DNA of 64,000 nt, from positions 124,001-188,000 of the forward strand of contig NZ_OBEJ01000002.1 of the NCBI RefSeq assembly GCF_900215575.1, read 5' to 3'. Positions 36,484 through 44,290 of the stretch are shown in pieces. Source of the stretch: Natronoarchaeum philippinense (GTDB taxonomy: Archaea; Halobacteriota; Halobacteria; Halobacteriales; Natronoarchaeaceae). The first letter of the stretch is position 1. Each line of letters opens with the position of its first letter. The position numbers and the translations under genes are program-made. The notes beneath the pieces are model-generated. The model saw nothing but the letters and a program-made list of their open reading frames with translations. It searched no databases and had not been told where the DNA came from.

Positions 36484-37503
36484 ATGAGCGAGGAACTAAT
36501 CGACGTTGCAGACGGGGCCAACGCACTCTTGCTCGGCGGCTCGGACCAGCAGACCGAGCGTTGCTGTGACGCCCTGCTCGACGTTGGCAGCGCCGACCGC
36601 CGCGGCGAGCTTTCGGTCACGTTTTCCGAGGATGTCACCGACCGGGAACGCCTCGACACCGGCTCGACGGGACGCCAGTCCGCCAAGCGCGGTCACATCA
36701 CGGTCGGGGACGTGCTTCGGTCGGCCGACGACTCCGCGCCTTCCTTCGAGGAGCCGGTCGCAACCGATATCGTCGAAGATCCCGCGGACCTCAAGGGGCT
36801 CGGCACCAGCGTCAGCCAGTTTTGCGAGGCGTGGGCCGACAGCGGCCACCTGATGGTGCTCTGTTTCGACTCGCTGTCGGAGTTGCTGGACCACCGCGAC
36901 CCGCAAGTCGTGTTTCAGTTTCTGCACACGCTGCTCGAACGCCTCTCGTCGGTCGATACTGTCGCGCACTTTCATCTCGATCCCGCCCAGTTCGACGACC
37001 AGACCGTTGCGACGTTCGGATCGCTGTTCGACGAGGTGATCGACCCCGAGACGGCGACCGATCTGGTCGACGAGTCAGCCCTCGAGGACGCCGAAAGCAG
37101 TGCGGAAGACGACGACGGCAGCCCGAGTCTCAGCAACGGCATCCCGGCGACGAGCGGCTCCAGACAGGCCAGTGACGGCGACATCGCCGCCAGACTCGAC
37201 GCACACGGCGAGGAGTACGAGGTCGCGGACGGCGGCCGAGCGTCGCCCTCGACGAGCGCGCAGGCCAGCGACGACGACATCGCTACCCAAATCCCCGATG
37301 TCGACGACGCCGAGTCGGCCACTCAGACCGACGACGGCGGCGACGCCGACGCGGGGCGTGATGACGCCGGACGCGACACCGGGTCCGAACGCGATGACGC
37401 CGACGCCGCGTCGTCGAGCGACGAGGACGGTGCCGACTCCCAAGAAAACGCAGACGACGAAGACAGCATCGACGCCGACGACCTCGACTTCGATTTCGGC
37501 TGA
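36484..37503 (+). CDS. DUF7504-like RecA-fold protein with acidic tail
   Basis: 339 residues. The first 200 residues read as a RecA/KaiC-like alpha/beta domain without a clean Walker A (ANALLLGGSDQQTERCC in its place), with LMVLCFDSLSELLDHRDPQVVFQFLHTL as the Walker B strand. The rest is low complexity and acidic, with two short repeats (QASDGDIAARL and QASDDDIATQI). Haloarchaeal relatives are labelled DUF7504 (recalled). Possibly a scaffold or signalling protein; no ATPase activity expected. Confidence 0.75.
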   Translation: MSEELIDVADGANALLLGGSDQQTERCCDALLDVGSADRRGELSVTFSEDVTDRERLDTGSTGRQSAKRGHITVGDVLRSADDSAPSFEEPVATDIVEDPADLKGLGTSVSQFCEAWADSGHLMVLCFDSLSELLDHRDPQVVFQFLHTLLERLSSVDTVAHFHLDPAQFDDQTVATFGSLFDEVIDPETATDLVDESALEDAESSAEDDDGSPSLSNGIPATSGSRQASDGDIAARLDAHGEEYEVADGGRASPSTSAQASDDDIATQIPDVDDAESATQTDDGGDADAGRDDAGRDTGSERDDADAASSSDEDGADSQENADDEDSIDADDLDFDFG

Positions 37504-37521
37504 GTCGTCGGATAGCTCGCG

Positions 37522-37929
37522 CTACTGCGTGACGATGTCGGCGACTTCGTCGACGATCGGCGTCACGGCGACGCCCGGTTCGAAGGAGAGATACAGTCCC
37601 TCCGCGCCGTCGAGCACCCGAACGACGGTCGTGTAGTCGGTGTACGTGACAAAGCCCCGCGTCTCCTTGGCTGGCGGATACAGATCCTCGAACAGCTTGC
37701 GTTCGGTAAAATCGACGTGCATGTACGAGTGGAGCCGATCCCCAACGTCGTCGAGCGCACCGGGATCGTCGTACTCTTCGAGGACGCGGTCGCTCGCGTA
37801 CAGTACCTGAAACTCCTCGACAGTGTACTCGGCGGCGACGATCACGCGGTCGTCGCTTTGCTCGCGAGCGAGTTCCGTAGCCGCCGCGGCGTCGAAGTCA
37901 ACGTGTGTCGGCGCGTTCGTGATCGGCAT
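37522..37929 (-). CDS. Conserved haloarchaeal protein (DUF7522-like)
   Basis: 135 residues, soluble and acidic, with alternating strands and helices: DDRVIVAAEYTVEEFQVLYASDRVL, LHSYMHVDFTERKLFEDLYP, YTTVVRVLDGAEGLYLSFEP. The pattern matches a family often seen near signalling genes in haloarchaea; the DUF number is from memory. It converges on the DUF7504-like gene. The start at 37929 is favoured over the longer frame that runs back through the tRNA. Confidence 0.7.
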   Translation of the reverse strand: MPITNAPTHVDFDAAAATELAREQSDDRVIVAAEYTVEEFQVLYASDRVLEEYDDPGALDDVGDRLHSYMHVDFTERKLFEDLYPPAKETRGFVTYTDYTTVVRVLDGAEGLYLSFEPGVAVTPIVDEVADIVTQ

Positions 37930-38021
37930 ACGTTCACGTTTCTCTGTGGTATTGTTAAATATACTCACGCCCACGGGGGGAGCGAAACGCTTTACCCGTA
38001 CTCGGGCGAAGGGCGTAGTAC

Positions 38022-38094
38022 GGGACCGTGGGGTAGCTTGGTATCCTTCGAGCCTTGGGTGCTCGCCACCTCGGTTCAAATCCGAGCGGTCCCA
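38022..38094 (+). tRNA. tRNA-Pro (TGG)
   Basis: A 73-base cloverleaf. Acceptor GGGACCG pairs with CGGTCCC; anticodon stem CGAGC/GCTCG closes the loop CTTGGGT with anticodon TGG; T-arm CTCGG-TTCAAAT-CCGAG is perfect; discriminator is A. The D-arm has three pairs. CCA is not encoded. A TATA-like CTTTAC at 37990-37995 lies about 30 bases upstream. Confidence 0.95.
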
Positions 38095-38095
38095 T

Positions 38096-38131
38096 ATTGC
38101 TGCCGCGAGCAACTCCGTGAGCGGCAGCAAT
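38096..38131 (+). terminator. Hairpin just after tRNA-Pro
   Basis: ATTGCTGCCGC (38096-38106) and GCGGCAGCAAT (38121-38131) form a perfect 11-bp stem with a 14-base loop two bases after the tRNA. It could terminate transcription or guide 3' processing. No T-run follows. Confidence 0.5.
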
Positions 38132-38142
38132 CTGACGAGCGA

Positions 38143-38205
38143 GGATTTGAACTACGCGAGACGAGCGACGCGAGTCTCGCACCGAGTTCAAATCCGAGCG
38201 GTTCC
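38143..38205 (+). repeat. Copy of tRNA-Pro 3' end behind a hairpin
   Basis: GTTCAAATCCGAGCGGT at 38186-38202 repeats 17 bases of the tRNA-Pro T-loop and acceptor strand (38074-38090). Upstream, GGATTTGAACT (38143-38153) is the inverse of AGTTCAAATCC (38185-38195), and GCGAGAC/GTCTCGC pair between them. The result is a long hairpin ending in a false tRNA 3' end. It resembles a relic integration site or a duplicated tRNA fragment. Confidence 0.75.
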
Positions 38206-38423
38206 TGTCTGCTGTGGACCGGTTCTAGTTGAGTTCCAGATCGTGGGCCCTCAGTATGCTCGCTGTCGGTGTGTGATTGATCATTGGCCAGTCACTCGGG
38301 TGCCGCCACACCGCAGACGGCGTGGCGTTCGGCCACATCCAGCGGTAGCAGTCGCGTGGACGGCTGACACGGCGGATCGACTCCGGAAAGGTTATCCGTG
38401 TCGTGGGGCTTTGTTGAGAAGCA

Positions 38424-38618
38424 ATGGCAACTGGAACGGTTGACTTCTTCAACGACACTGGCGGCTACGGTTTCATCGACACTGAGGACGCGGACGAGGA
38501 CGTTTTCTTCCACATGGAGGACGTCGGCGGCCCGGACCTCGAAGAGGGACAGGAAGTGGAGTTCGACATCGAGGAGGCCGACAAGGGTCCCCGCGCGACG
38601 AACCTCACCCGGCTGTAA
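38424..38618 (+). CDS. cspA: Cold shock protein
   Basis: 64-residue CspA-type OB-fold single-strand nucleic acid binding protein. RNP1 (GGYGFID) and RNP2 (DVFFHME) are present. Very acidic, as usual for haloarchaea. TTATCC near 38388-38393 is a plausible TATA element about 30 bases upstream of the ATG. Confidence 0.95.
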   Translation: MATGTVDFFNDTGGYGFIDTEDADEDVFFHMEDVGGPDLEEGQEVEFDIEEADKGPRATNLTRL

Positions 38619-38772
38619 ACGCCGAGTAACCTTCCTACTATCCTCACATTCCACAGCGGCAGCGCTGTCACGTAGTTGACACGCGCCGCCGTCGAGTGGC
38701 GACGCAGTTTGCTGGTCGACGGCCCAAGAGCCCACCTACCGAGCGCGAGCGACGACGCCGCGGGGCAGTTGG

Positions 38773-38778
38773 TTTATT
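38773..38778 (+). promoter_or_regulatory. TATA-like box of carbonic anhydrase gene
   Basis: TTTATT ends 25 bases before the ATG at 38803 but only 16 before the in-frame ATG at 38794. The spacing favours 38803 as the start. Confidence 0.5.
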
Positions 38779-38802
38779 CTCTCGCTTGGACGAATGTCAA
38801 GT

Positions 38803-39504
38803 ATGGCGCGCGACATCGTTCGGGAGCTGTTAGATCGCAACCGCGAGCACACCGACTCGCTGCCGGCCGGCTACTTCGACACCGTCCGGTTCGGTCAGCA
38901 ACCGCCGGTCGTCTCGGTGTGTTGTTCGGACTCGCGTGTCTCGCAAGAGGGGATGTTCGATGTCGACGAGCCGGGGTATCTCTTTACCGCGAGCAACATC
39001 GGTAATCAGACCCGCGACGAGCACGAGGGTGAGTTCGTCGTCGACGGCAACATCATGTACCCGGTAAAACACACTGATACACGGACTATCGCGGTCGTCG
39101 GCCACACCCAGTGTGGCGCCGTGACAGCAGCCTATAACTGGGTGCGCTACGGCGACGAAGTCGACCACCCCGGCATCCGCGAGCGCGTCGGGAAGTTGGT
39201 ACCGATTGTCGAGAACGGACTCGACAGCGGACAGATTGATGCCGATGCCGCCGACGCTGCTGTCGTCGACCAACTCGTCGAGTACAACGTCAACCAACAG
39301 ATCGGGTTCTTGCTCGACAACGCCGACCTGTCCGAGGACGTGTCGGTGTACGGGTTCGTGTACGACTTTCACGGTTCGTACGACGATGTCGACGGGCGGA
39401 CCTACGCGGTCAACGCCGACGGCGAAGCCGATCCCGCGGCGATCCGCGATCTGCTTTCCGAGGAGTACGAGGTGTTTGGCCACTCGCTGCTCGGGCCGGC
39501 GTAG
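38803..39504 (+). CDS. Beta-class carbonic anhydrase
   Basis: 233 residues. The zinc ligands and dyad are in VCCSDSR (about residues 41-47) and GHTQCGA (about 100-106), so it should interconvert CO2 and bicarbonate in the cytosol. An ATG three codons upstream is also in frame, but promoter spacing favours this one. The gene is transcribed alone. Confidence 0.93.
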   Translation: MARDIVRELLDRNREHTDSLPAGYFDTVRFGQQPPVVSVCCSDSRVSQEGMFDVDEPGYLFTASNIGNQTRDEHEGEFVVDGNIMYPVKHTDTRTIAVVGHTQCGAVTAAYNWVRYGDEVDHPGIRERVGKLVPIVENGLDSGQIDADAADAAVVDQLVEYNVNQQIGFLLDNADLSEDVSVYGFVYDFHGSYDDVDGRTYAVNADGEADPAAIRDLLSEEYEVFGHSLLGPA

Positions 39505-39511
39505 CGACGTG

Positions 39512-39856
39512 ATGACGGTCGTTGCGTTCGGTTGCAGCCGATTACGGCGCCATCTAGACACGATAAATGTCGGGCTGGTTCAACATAGTTTCTTATACCA
39601 CGTCGCTCGAACTAGACATACGGATGAGGTTCACGAGTCCATCTCGGAGCCGGCCGTCGACACACTGCCCGCAGAACTCGACTCCCCGCGCGCGAAACTG
39701 GTGTACCTCTACATTGCTACCGCCGACAGCGCCCATTTGACCGACCTTCAGGCGACGCTGGGGCTGAAGAAGATCACGCTGTTTAGCATTCTCGACACGC
39801 TGCAGGGTCGCGACCTGATCGAGGAGCGCGGCGACGCCTACGCCGTGGCATCCTGA
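39512..39856 (+). CDS. TrmB-like helix-turn-helix protein, start region probably frameshifted
   Basis: The C-terminal 75 residues are a clean winged helix (SPRAKLVYLYIATADSAHL, LGLKKITLFSILDTLQGRDL). The first in-frame ATG is at 39512, giving an unlikely 37-residue leader. A TATA box CTTATAC at 39592-39598 places a leaderless start at ATG 39624, which is out of frame; one extra G after that ATG would give MEVHESISEP and restore the frame. Either a real lesion, a sequence error, or an unusual start. Confidence 0.6.
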   Translation: MTVVAFGCSRLRRHLDTINVGLVQHSFLYHVARTRHTDEVHESISEPAVDTLPAELDSPRAKLVYLYIATADSAHLTDLQATLGLKKITLFSILDTLQGRDLIEERGDAYAVAS

Positions 39857-39900
39857 CCAAGCGCGAAACGGATTTGTAGCTGCCAGTCGAACGCCGGAGC

Positions 39901-40128
39901 GTGTCCGACGACAGCTCTCTGGCGGATTTCGGCGACGAAGCGGACGACCCAGACGAGGCCAGCGACATCGCCGATGACGCCGCTGGTACCGCTGTAGTCA
40001 CCTACCAGTGGGGTACCGAAACCACCTGCGAGCGCTGCGGCGAGGCGACGAGTCGGCTGTGGCGTCCGGACGACGACGCGGGCGAACCAGACACCGCCAT
40101 GGTCTGTGTCGACTGCAAACGCTGGTAG
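39901..40128 (+). CDS. Small zinc-finger protein
   Basis: 75 residues from GTG. An acidic N-terminus (residues 1-30) precedes a zinc ribbon with CERCGEA and MVCVDCKRW and the strand TYQWG. This layout, ending in CKxW, matches a haloarchaeal family called DUF7573 (recalled). The function is unknown. Confidence 0.75.
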   Translation: MSDDSSLADFGDEADDPDEASDIADDAAGTAVVTYQWGTETTCERCGEATSRLWRPDDDAGEPDTAMVCVDCKRW

Positions 40129-40204
40129 CCCCCGAAGCCACGCAGTCGACTGCCGGTGCTCACAAGCTACAAGGTCCGGCCCTGCGTGTGATAAGACGAT
40201 TCCC

Positions 40205-40675
40205 GTGTCCGACCGTAGCGAGTTCACCTGCACCGGCGTCTGGTCGCGCGAGCGCGTCGAGTCGTTTCTCCGCGAGACGACCGTTCCACTCAGGCTCTCG
40301 TGTCACACGCCGGCCGGTCGGCTCTGGATGCTCTCGCTGTGGTACCGGTACCGGGACGGCCGGCTGTGGTGTGCGACCGCGGCCGACGCCGACGTGGTCG
40401 AGTATTTGCGCGCCGACGAGGAGGTCGCCTTCGAGATCTCGACGAACGACCCGCCCTACCGTGGCGTGCGGGGCAACGGCGTCGCGCACGTCCGGTCGGA
40501 TGGCGGCAAGGAGCTCTTGGCGTCGCTGCTGGAGCGATATCTCGGTGGGACGGAGTCGTCGCTGGGCGATCAGCTACTCGATGACAATCGCGAGGAAGTG
40601 CGCATCGAAATCGAACCGAGGCGGGCGTTCAGCTGGGACTTCTCCGAACGAATGGCCGACGCAGTCGACGACTAA
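40205..40675 (+). CDS. Pyridoxamine 5'-phosphate oxidase-like flavin-binding protein
   Basis: 156 residues from GTG, a split-barrel FMN-binding fold. Typical elements are VPLRLSCHTPAGRLWMLSLWYRYRDGRLWCAT and YLRADEEVAFEIS, then GVRGNGVAHV. These proteins reduce or oxidise small molecules, or bind F420/FMN; the substrate cannot be told. Four bases overlap the stop of the archaemetzincin gene on the opposite strand. Confidence 0.83.
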   Translation: MSDRSEFTCTGVWSRERVESFLRETTVPLRLSCHTPAGRLWMLSLWYRYRDGRLWCATAADADVVEYLRADEEVAFEISTNDPPYRGVRGNGVAHVRSDGGKELLASLLERYLGGTESSLGDQLLDDNREEVRIEIEPRRAFSWDFSERMADAVDD

Positions 40676-41193
40676 AGTACCTGCCGCTGGCAGGTGCCAC
40701 AGAGCGTTTCCTCTTTGACATCGACCTCCCGGACTGTCGGCGAGAAGTTCATCACACAGCGGTTGTTGTCACAGTGTTCCAATCCAAGGGTGTGACCGAT
40801 CTCGTGGACGATCTCCTTGCGAACCCGGTCGCCGAAGATTTCGTCGGGATTGCGCTCGGAGAACCCGCCGTCGCTGGAGGTCTGGAGGCGGTACGTCGAG
40901 ACGACGCTCCCGTTACCGTCGAGGTACGCCAGCCCGAAGACGTAGTTACGCTTGCGGTAGAACAGGTCCTTGGCGGTGACGGCGATGTTTTTCTCTCCCG
41001 ACCCGATGTGACTGGCCATCTCGATGAAGTCCTCGGCGCGGTACTGATTTCGGTTAGCGTCGAACGCGCCGTCGGGGATCGGCTGGGACTTGTGGACGGT
41101 GACATCACAGTCGTATACCGTCCGGAGGCCGGCAGAGGCCTTCCGCTTTACCTCCGCGGGAAGGTCCCCCACCGGGACGATGTCAACGAGCAT
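40672..41193 (-). CDS. amzA: Archaemetzincin
   Basis: 173-residue zinc metalloprotease. Catalytic HEIGHTLGLEHC (residues about 124-135) supplies three His and the Glu; the adjoining NRCVMNF with CGTCQ supplies the Cys of the second zinc site. Start MLVDIVPVGDLP is the family form; longer open frame upstream overlaps the divergent gene. ATTTATG (minus strand, about 41219-41225) is the likely TATA box. Confidence 0.94.
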   Translation of the reverse strand: MLVDIVPVGDLPAEVKRKASAGLRTVYDCDVTVHKSQPIPDGAFDANRNQYRAEDFIEMASHIGSGEKNIAVTAKDLFYRKRNYVFGLAYLDGNGSVVSTYRLQTSSDGGFSERNPDEIFGDRVRKEIVHEIGHTLGLEHCDNNRCVMNFSPTVREVDVKEETLCGTCQRQVL

Positions 41194-41215
41194 GGGAACC
41201 ACTAATATCGCCCCG

Positions 41216-41226
41216 AGCATAAATAT
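41216..41226. promoter_or_regulatory. Shared divergent promoter region
   Basis: The AT-rich patch AGCATAAATAT lies 23-33 bases from amzA on one side and about 7-17 bases from the GTG at 41233 on the other. It suits amzA as a TATA box; for the UPF0146 gene the spacing is short, so that start may be served by a different element. Confidence 0.4.
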
Positions 41227-41232
41227 CCCGCC

Positions 41233-41628
41233 GTGCCACACGCTGATTCCGACGCGCTCGTCGAACGACTCGCCCGCTTCGAGCGCGTCGTCGAGGTGGG
41301 CGTCGGCCGTCGCCCCGGCGTCGCCGCCGCGCTCGCGGACGCCGGCGTCGACGTGACCGCGACGGATGTCGTCGCGCGCGAGACGCCGGCGTCGGTCCAG
41401 TTCGTCCGCGACGACGTGACCGATCCGACCCGATCGGTGTACGCCGACGCCGACGCGGTCTACGCACTCAACGCGCCGCCGGAGCTGCATCGCCCCTGCG
41501 CCGAGATTGCCCGTGCTGTCGATGCTGCGTTCCTCTTTACGACGCTCGGGTACGATCAACCCGCGATTTCAGCCGAGCGGGAGACGCTTCCGAACGAGAC
41601 GTTGTTCGTGGCTCGTCGGACGAGATGA
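41233..41628 (+). CDS. UPF0146 family protein
   Basis: 131 residues from GTG. The fold is Rossmann-like: RVVEVGVGRRPGVAAALADAGVDVTATDVV carries the glycine-rich loop and acidic end of strand 2, as in methyltransferases, and ADAVYALNAPPELHRPCAEIA follows. It is half the size of a normal methyltransferase. The function is not established. Confidence 0.85.
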   Translation: MPHADSDALVERLARFERVVEVGVGRRPGVAAALADAGVDVTATDVVARETPASVQFVRDDVTDPTRSVYADADAVYALNAPPELHRPCAEIARAVDAAFLFTTLGYDQPAISAERETLPNETLFVARRTR

Positions 41629-41655
41629 CAGTTGTCCGCCGGTTCGGAGATGCCG

Positions 41656-42516
41656 TCAGTCGGACCAGTTGACGCTCCGTCCGTTCGACCCGCTCCGTCG
41701 CTCGACGAGGCGCTGCTCGGTCCACGCGACGATCCGATCGGCGGCGTACACCGCGACGGCTCCGAGCACGATGCCGGCGATCACGTCGGTCAGCCAGTGG
41801 ATGCCCAGATGCATCGTTGCGATCATCACGCTGATGCCCAGTACCGTCGCAATCGGCGTCCACGCCGGGTACTCCTCGCGGCTCATCAGCGCCAGCACCA
41901 TCGCCGTCAGCGACATCGAGGTGTGCAACGACGGGAACACGTTCGAGCTGTAGTTGATCATCGCGGTCAGATACATCACCTCGGGGAACTGGGTGTACAT
42001 CGGCTGGGCGACCGCCGTCGGCATCATGTTCCGTGGCCCGTAGGCGACAAAGAGGGTATAACAGATCACGCCGACGCCGTAGTTGATCGCGTAGGCGGTC
42101 AACAGCACCTTCAGATGCCGGAGTTGGTCGGCGACGAAGTACGCCACCAGCGGGAACACCAGCAACACCACGTAGCCGAACACGTAGATCCCCGCGAAGT
42201 AGAGGAGTGCGGCGTCGGGGAACAGGTCCTGTATCCACGCGACGAACTCGCCTTCGAGTTCGTAGATCTGGCCGGTCGCTTTCCAGCCCACCAGCCGCGA
42301 GGCCTTGAGACTGTACTGCAGCAGACCCTTGTTGATCAGCAACACGGCGACAAGCCCGCCGAGATACGGCACGATCTCACGAAAGCGTCGCTTGCGCTCT
42401 GCGGGGCTCCGTAGAATCGCCGAGAGGCGATCCACTCCCACGCAGCCCACGAGAAGGGCTCCAAGGATCACGCCGGCCACCGCTGCAACGACGGCCAAGA
42501 TCTGGAGCAGGATCAT
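41656..42516 (-). CDS. PAP2 family membrane phosphatase
   Basis: 286 residues, six or seven helices. The phosphatase motifs are YGPRN (weak motif 1), PSLHTSMS (motif 2) and HLGIHWLTDVIAG (motif 3 with catalytic His/Asp). This PSLHTS form is closer to the inositolphosphotransferase-like PAP2 branch than to bacterial undecaprenyl pyrophosphatase. A lipid phosphate or polyprenyl phosphate substrate is likely. Confidence 0.9.
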   Translation of the reverse strand: MILLQILAVVAAVAGVILGALLVGCVGVDRLSAILRSPAERKRRFREIVPYLGGLVAVLLINKGLLQYSLKASRLVGWKATGQIYELEGEFVAWIQDLFPDAALLYFAGIYVFGYVVLLVFPLVAYFVADQLRHLKVLLTAYAINYGVGVICYTLFVAYGPRNMMPTAVAQPMYTQFPEVMYLTAMINYSSNVFPSLHTSMSLTAMVLALMSREEYPAWTPIATVLGISVMIATMHLGIHWLTDVIAGIVLGAVAVYAADRIVAWTEQRLVERRSGSNGRSVNWSD

Positions 42517-42722
42517 CGGATACCTACCACTACCTTCTCGACCATAAAGAAGGTATACATTTTGTCAGACACTCACAACGAGTGCCACAGAGTCACTAGC
42601 GAGAGCGTACTTCGCCGTCAGTCAGCAATCGAGAATAGTTGCGGCAGGCTATCATGGACGACCGCTCCGTCATGCGGATCGATAGACGGGATCACTCGTC
42701 ACGTCCGGAACACGCTGGGAGG

Positions 42723-42887
42723 TCAGTCTTTGTGGTCTACGTCGACGCGCTCGCGGAGGTCTTCGAGGGCGTCGGACTCGGCGAGCTCTTCGAGACGCTC
42801 CTGAAAGTGCGCCTCACAGAGTCCCACCTTGATGCCGTCGGATTCGGCGGCGACGGTGGCGTCGTCGTCGCAGTAATGACACTGCAT
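42723..42887 (-). CDS. Small zinc-binding protein (DUF6757-like)
   Basis: 54 residues. MQCHYCDDDATVAAESDG supplies CxxC, and VGLCEAHFQE supplies a Cys and His for the second half of a zinc knuckle; the rest is helical and acidic. The pattern matches DUF6757 as I recall it. Function unknown. Confidence 0.75.
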   Translation of the reverse strand: MQCHYCDDDATVAAESDGIKVGLCEAHFQERLEELAESDALEDLRERVDVDHKD

Positions 42888-42963
42888 ACCTTCTCTATCC
42901 GCCCAAGCAGTTTGAACGCTACGGCTTCGGCCGCGCCCGCCGCGGTCTCCATACGCACACGCC

Positions 42964-43761
42964 CTACGATTCGTCGGCCCGCTTGAGAGCATCCTCGATG
43001 GGCTGGTAGTCGGCTTCCGATAGCCCGGCGACGCCGAGCTGTTCGTCGTGGGCGTCGCTCCCACCAGTCGCCACCAGATCGTGCTCGCGGATCGAACGCT
43101 CGACCGGTTCGTGATCGACCGCCTCGCCGTAGGGATAGTACCGCTCGACGGCGTCGAGGTCGCTCGTCAGCGCCAGCGCCGACGCCGGATCGTCGTACCG
43201 CAACGGGTGGGCCAGTCCGACGAGCGCGCAGGCCTCGTCGAGGACCTCGCGCCCGCGCTCGAACGTCGGCAGCGTCCGCGCGGTGTAACAGGGACAATCG
43301 TTGCCGATCAGTTCCGCGAAGGCGCCCTGATAGTCCTGCGGGAGATCCGGATGGTCGGCGATCGCCCGCGCGATGTGGGGCCGGCCGATCCCCTCGTGGG
43401 CGTCGACGCCGAGAGCGACGCCAGTCCGGTCCTCGACGGCGTCGACGATCGCCCGCCCGCGCTCGATCCGATCGCGCTGGAGTCGTTCGATCTCCTCGTC
43501 AAGAGCGGGCGTCGAGCGCGCGCCGTAGCCCAACAGATCGACGCGCTGGCCGCTGGCGGCCTCGACCCGCAACTCGATCCCGCGGATCACCGTGACGCCG
43601 TCGAGCGTCGTCACCGGAGCGTCGAGGGCGGGCTGCAACCGATCGTGGTCGGTAACCGCGACGACATCGACGCCGGCCGATCGGGCAGCCGCCGGAATCG
43701 TCTCCGGCGTCAGCGCGCCGTCGGACGCCGTCGTGTGGACGTGGAGATCAGCGTACACCAT
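42964..43761 (-). CDS. PHP domain phosphoesterase
   Basis: 265 residues. The PHP metal site is intact: DLHVHTTASDG (residues 4-14), VAVTDHDRL (about 34-42), the Glu in IRGIELRV, LAHPLRY and GGSDAHDE near the C-terminus. Likely a 3',5'-nucleoside bisphosphate or similar phosphatase. Start MVYADLHVH is the family form. Confidence 0.92.
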   Translation of the reverse strand: MVYADLHVHTTASDGALTPETIPAAARSAGVDVVAVTDHDRLQPALDAPVTTLDGVTVIRGIELRVEAASGQRVDLLGYGARSTPALDEEIERLQRDRIERGRAIVDAVEDRTGVALGVDAHEGIGRPHIARAIADHPDLPQDYQGAFAELIGNDCPCYTARTLPTFERGREVLDEACALVGLAHPLRYDDPASALALTSDLDAVERYYPYGEAVDHEPVERSIREHDLVATGGSDAHDEQLGVAGLSEADYQPIEDALKRADES

Positions 43762-44132
43762 GCACGTACTCGGCGCCCGCCGGCGCAAAGTCGTTGCGCA
43801 CGCGGTCGAGGCGATGCCGGTGGTGGGGTGCCGCCGGAGATCGGTTTACTGGTGGGTGCTCGGTGGGGGTTGGGAGTGAAACGCCGTTCGGGCGGGTTCG
43901 AACCGCGAGGACTTCGCTTCGCTCGTCCTCTGGGCTCGAACCCGCGTTTCCACTTCGACGGCGTAGCTCCTCGCTACGCTCGTCGCGTTACGCCGTCAGA
44001 AGTGGGTTCGGGCGGGTTCGAACCTCGTTCGTTCCCGTTCGCTCGCTGCGCTCGCTCACCTCTCACTCTCTGGTTCGAACCTCCCTCGAGTAAACGATTT
44101 GACTGCTCACGTCCGTTCGCAGTCAAAGTCGA
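43762..44132 (-). repeat. Tandem copies of tRNA-Val 3' end with hairpin spacers
   Basis: GTTCGGGCGGGTTCGAACC occurs at 43886-43904 and 44006-44024 as well as in the tRNA (44136-44154); the second copy matches for 22 bases. GGTTCGAACC recurs at 44072-44081 and GGCTCGAACCCGCG at 43933-43946. Between copies lie hairpins: GAGGAC/GTCCTC (43907-43930), CACTTC-GACGGCGTA with TACGCCGTC-A-GAAGTG (43951-44004) and TTTGACTGC/GCAGTCAAA (44098-44127). All lie 3' of the tRNA. No gene is present. Confidence 0.8.
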
Positions 44133-44206
44133 TGGGTTCGGGCGGGTTCGAACCGCCGATCTCGGCCTTGTAAAGGCCACGTCATAACCAGCTAGACTAC
44201 GAACCC
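44133..44206 (-). tRNA. tRNA-Val (TAC)
   Basis: A 74-base cloverleaf on the minus strand. Acceptor GGGTTCG/CGAACCC, D-stem GTC/GAC, anticodon stem TGGCC/GGCCG with loop TTTACAA (anticodon TAC), T-arm GGCGG-TTCGAAC-CCGCC, discriminator A. CCA is not encoded. Confidence 0.96.
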
Positions 44207-44290
44207 GACAGTCGAACCGAGAGGATCCGACGAAATAACGCTTTCTCTCTCGGTCGGTAGCCTTACCTCGGGACGCACCTACGATCACGT

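Noticed and set aside
38022-38205. Second tRNA downstream of tRNA-Pro
   Set aside because: Only the T-loop and acceptor 3' part is present; no matching 5' acceptor or anticodon arm can be built.
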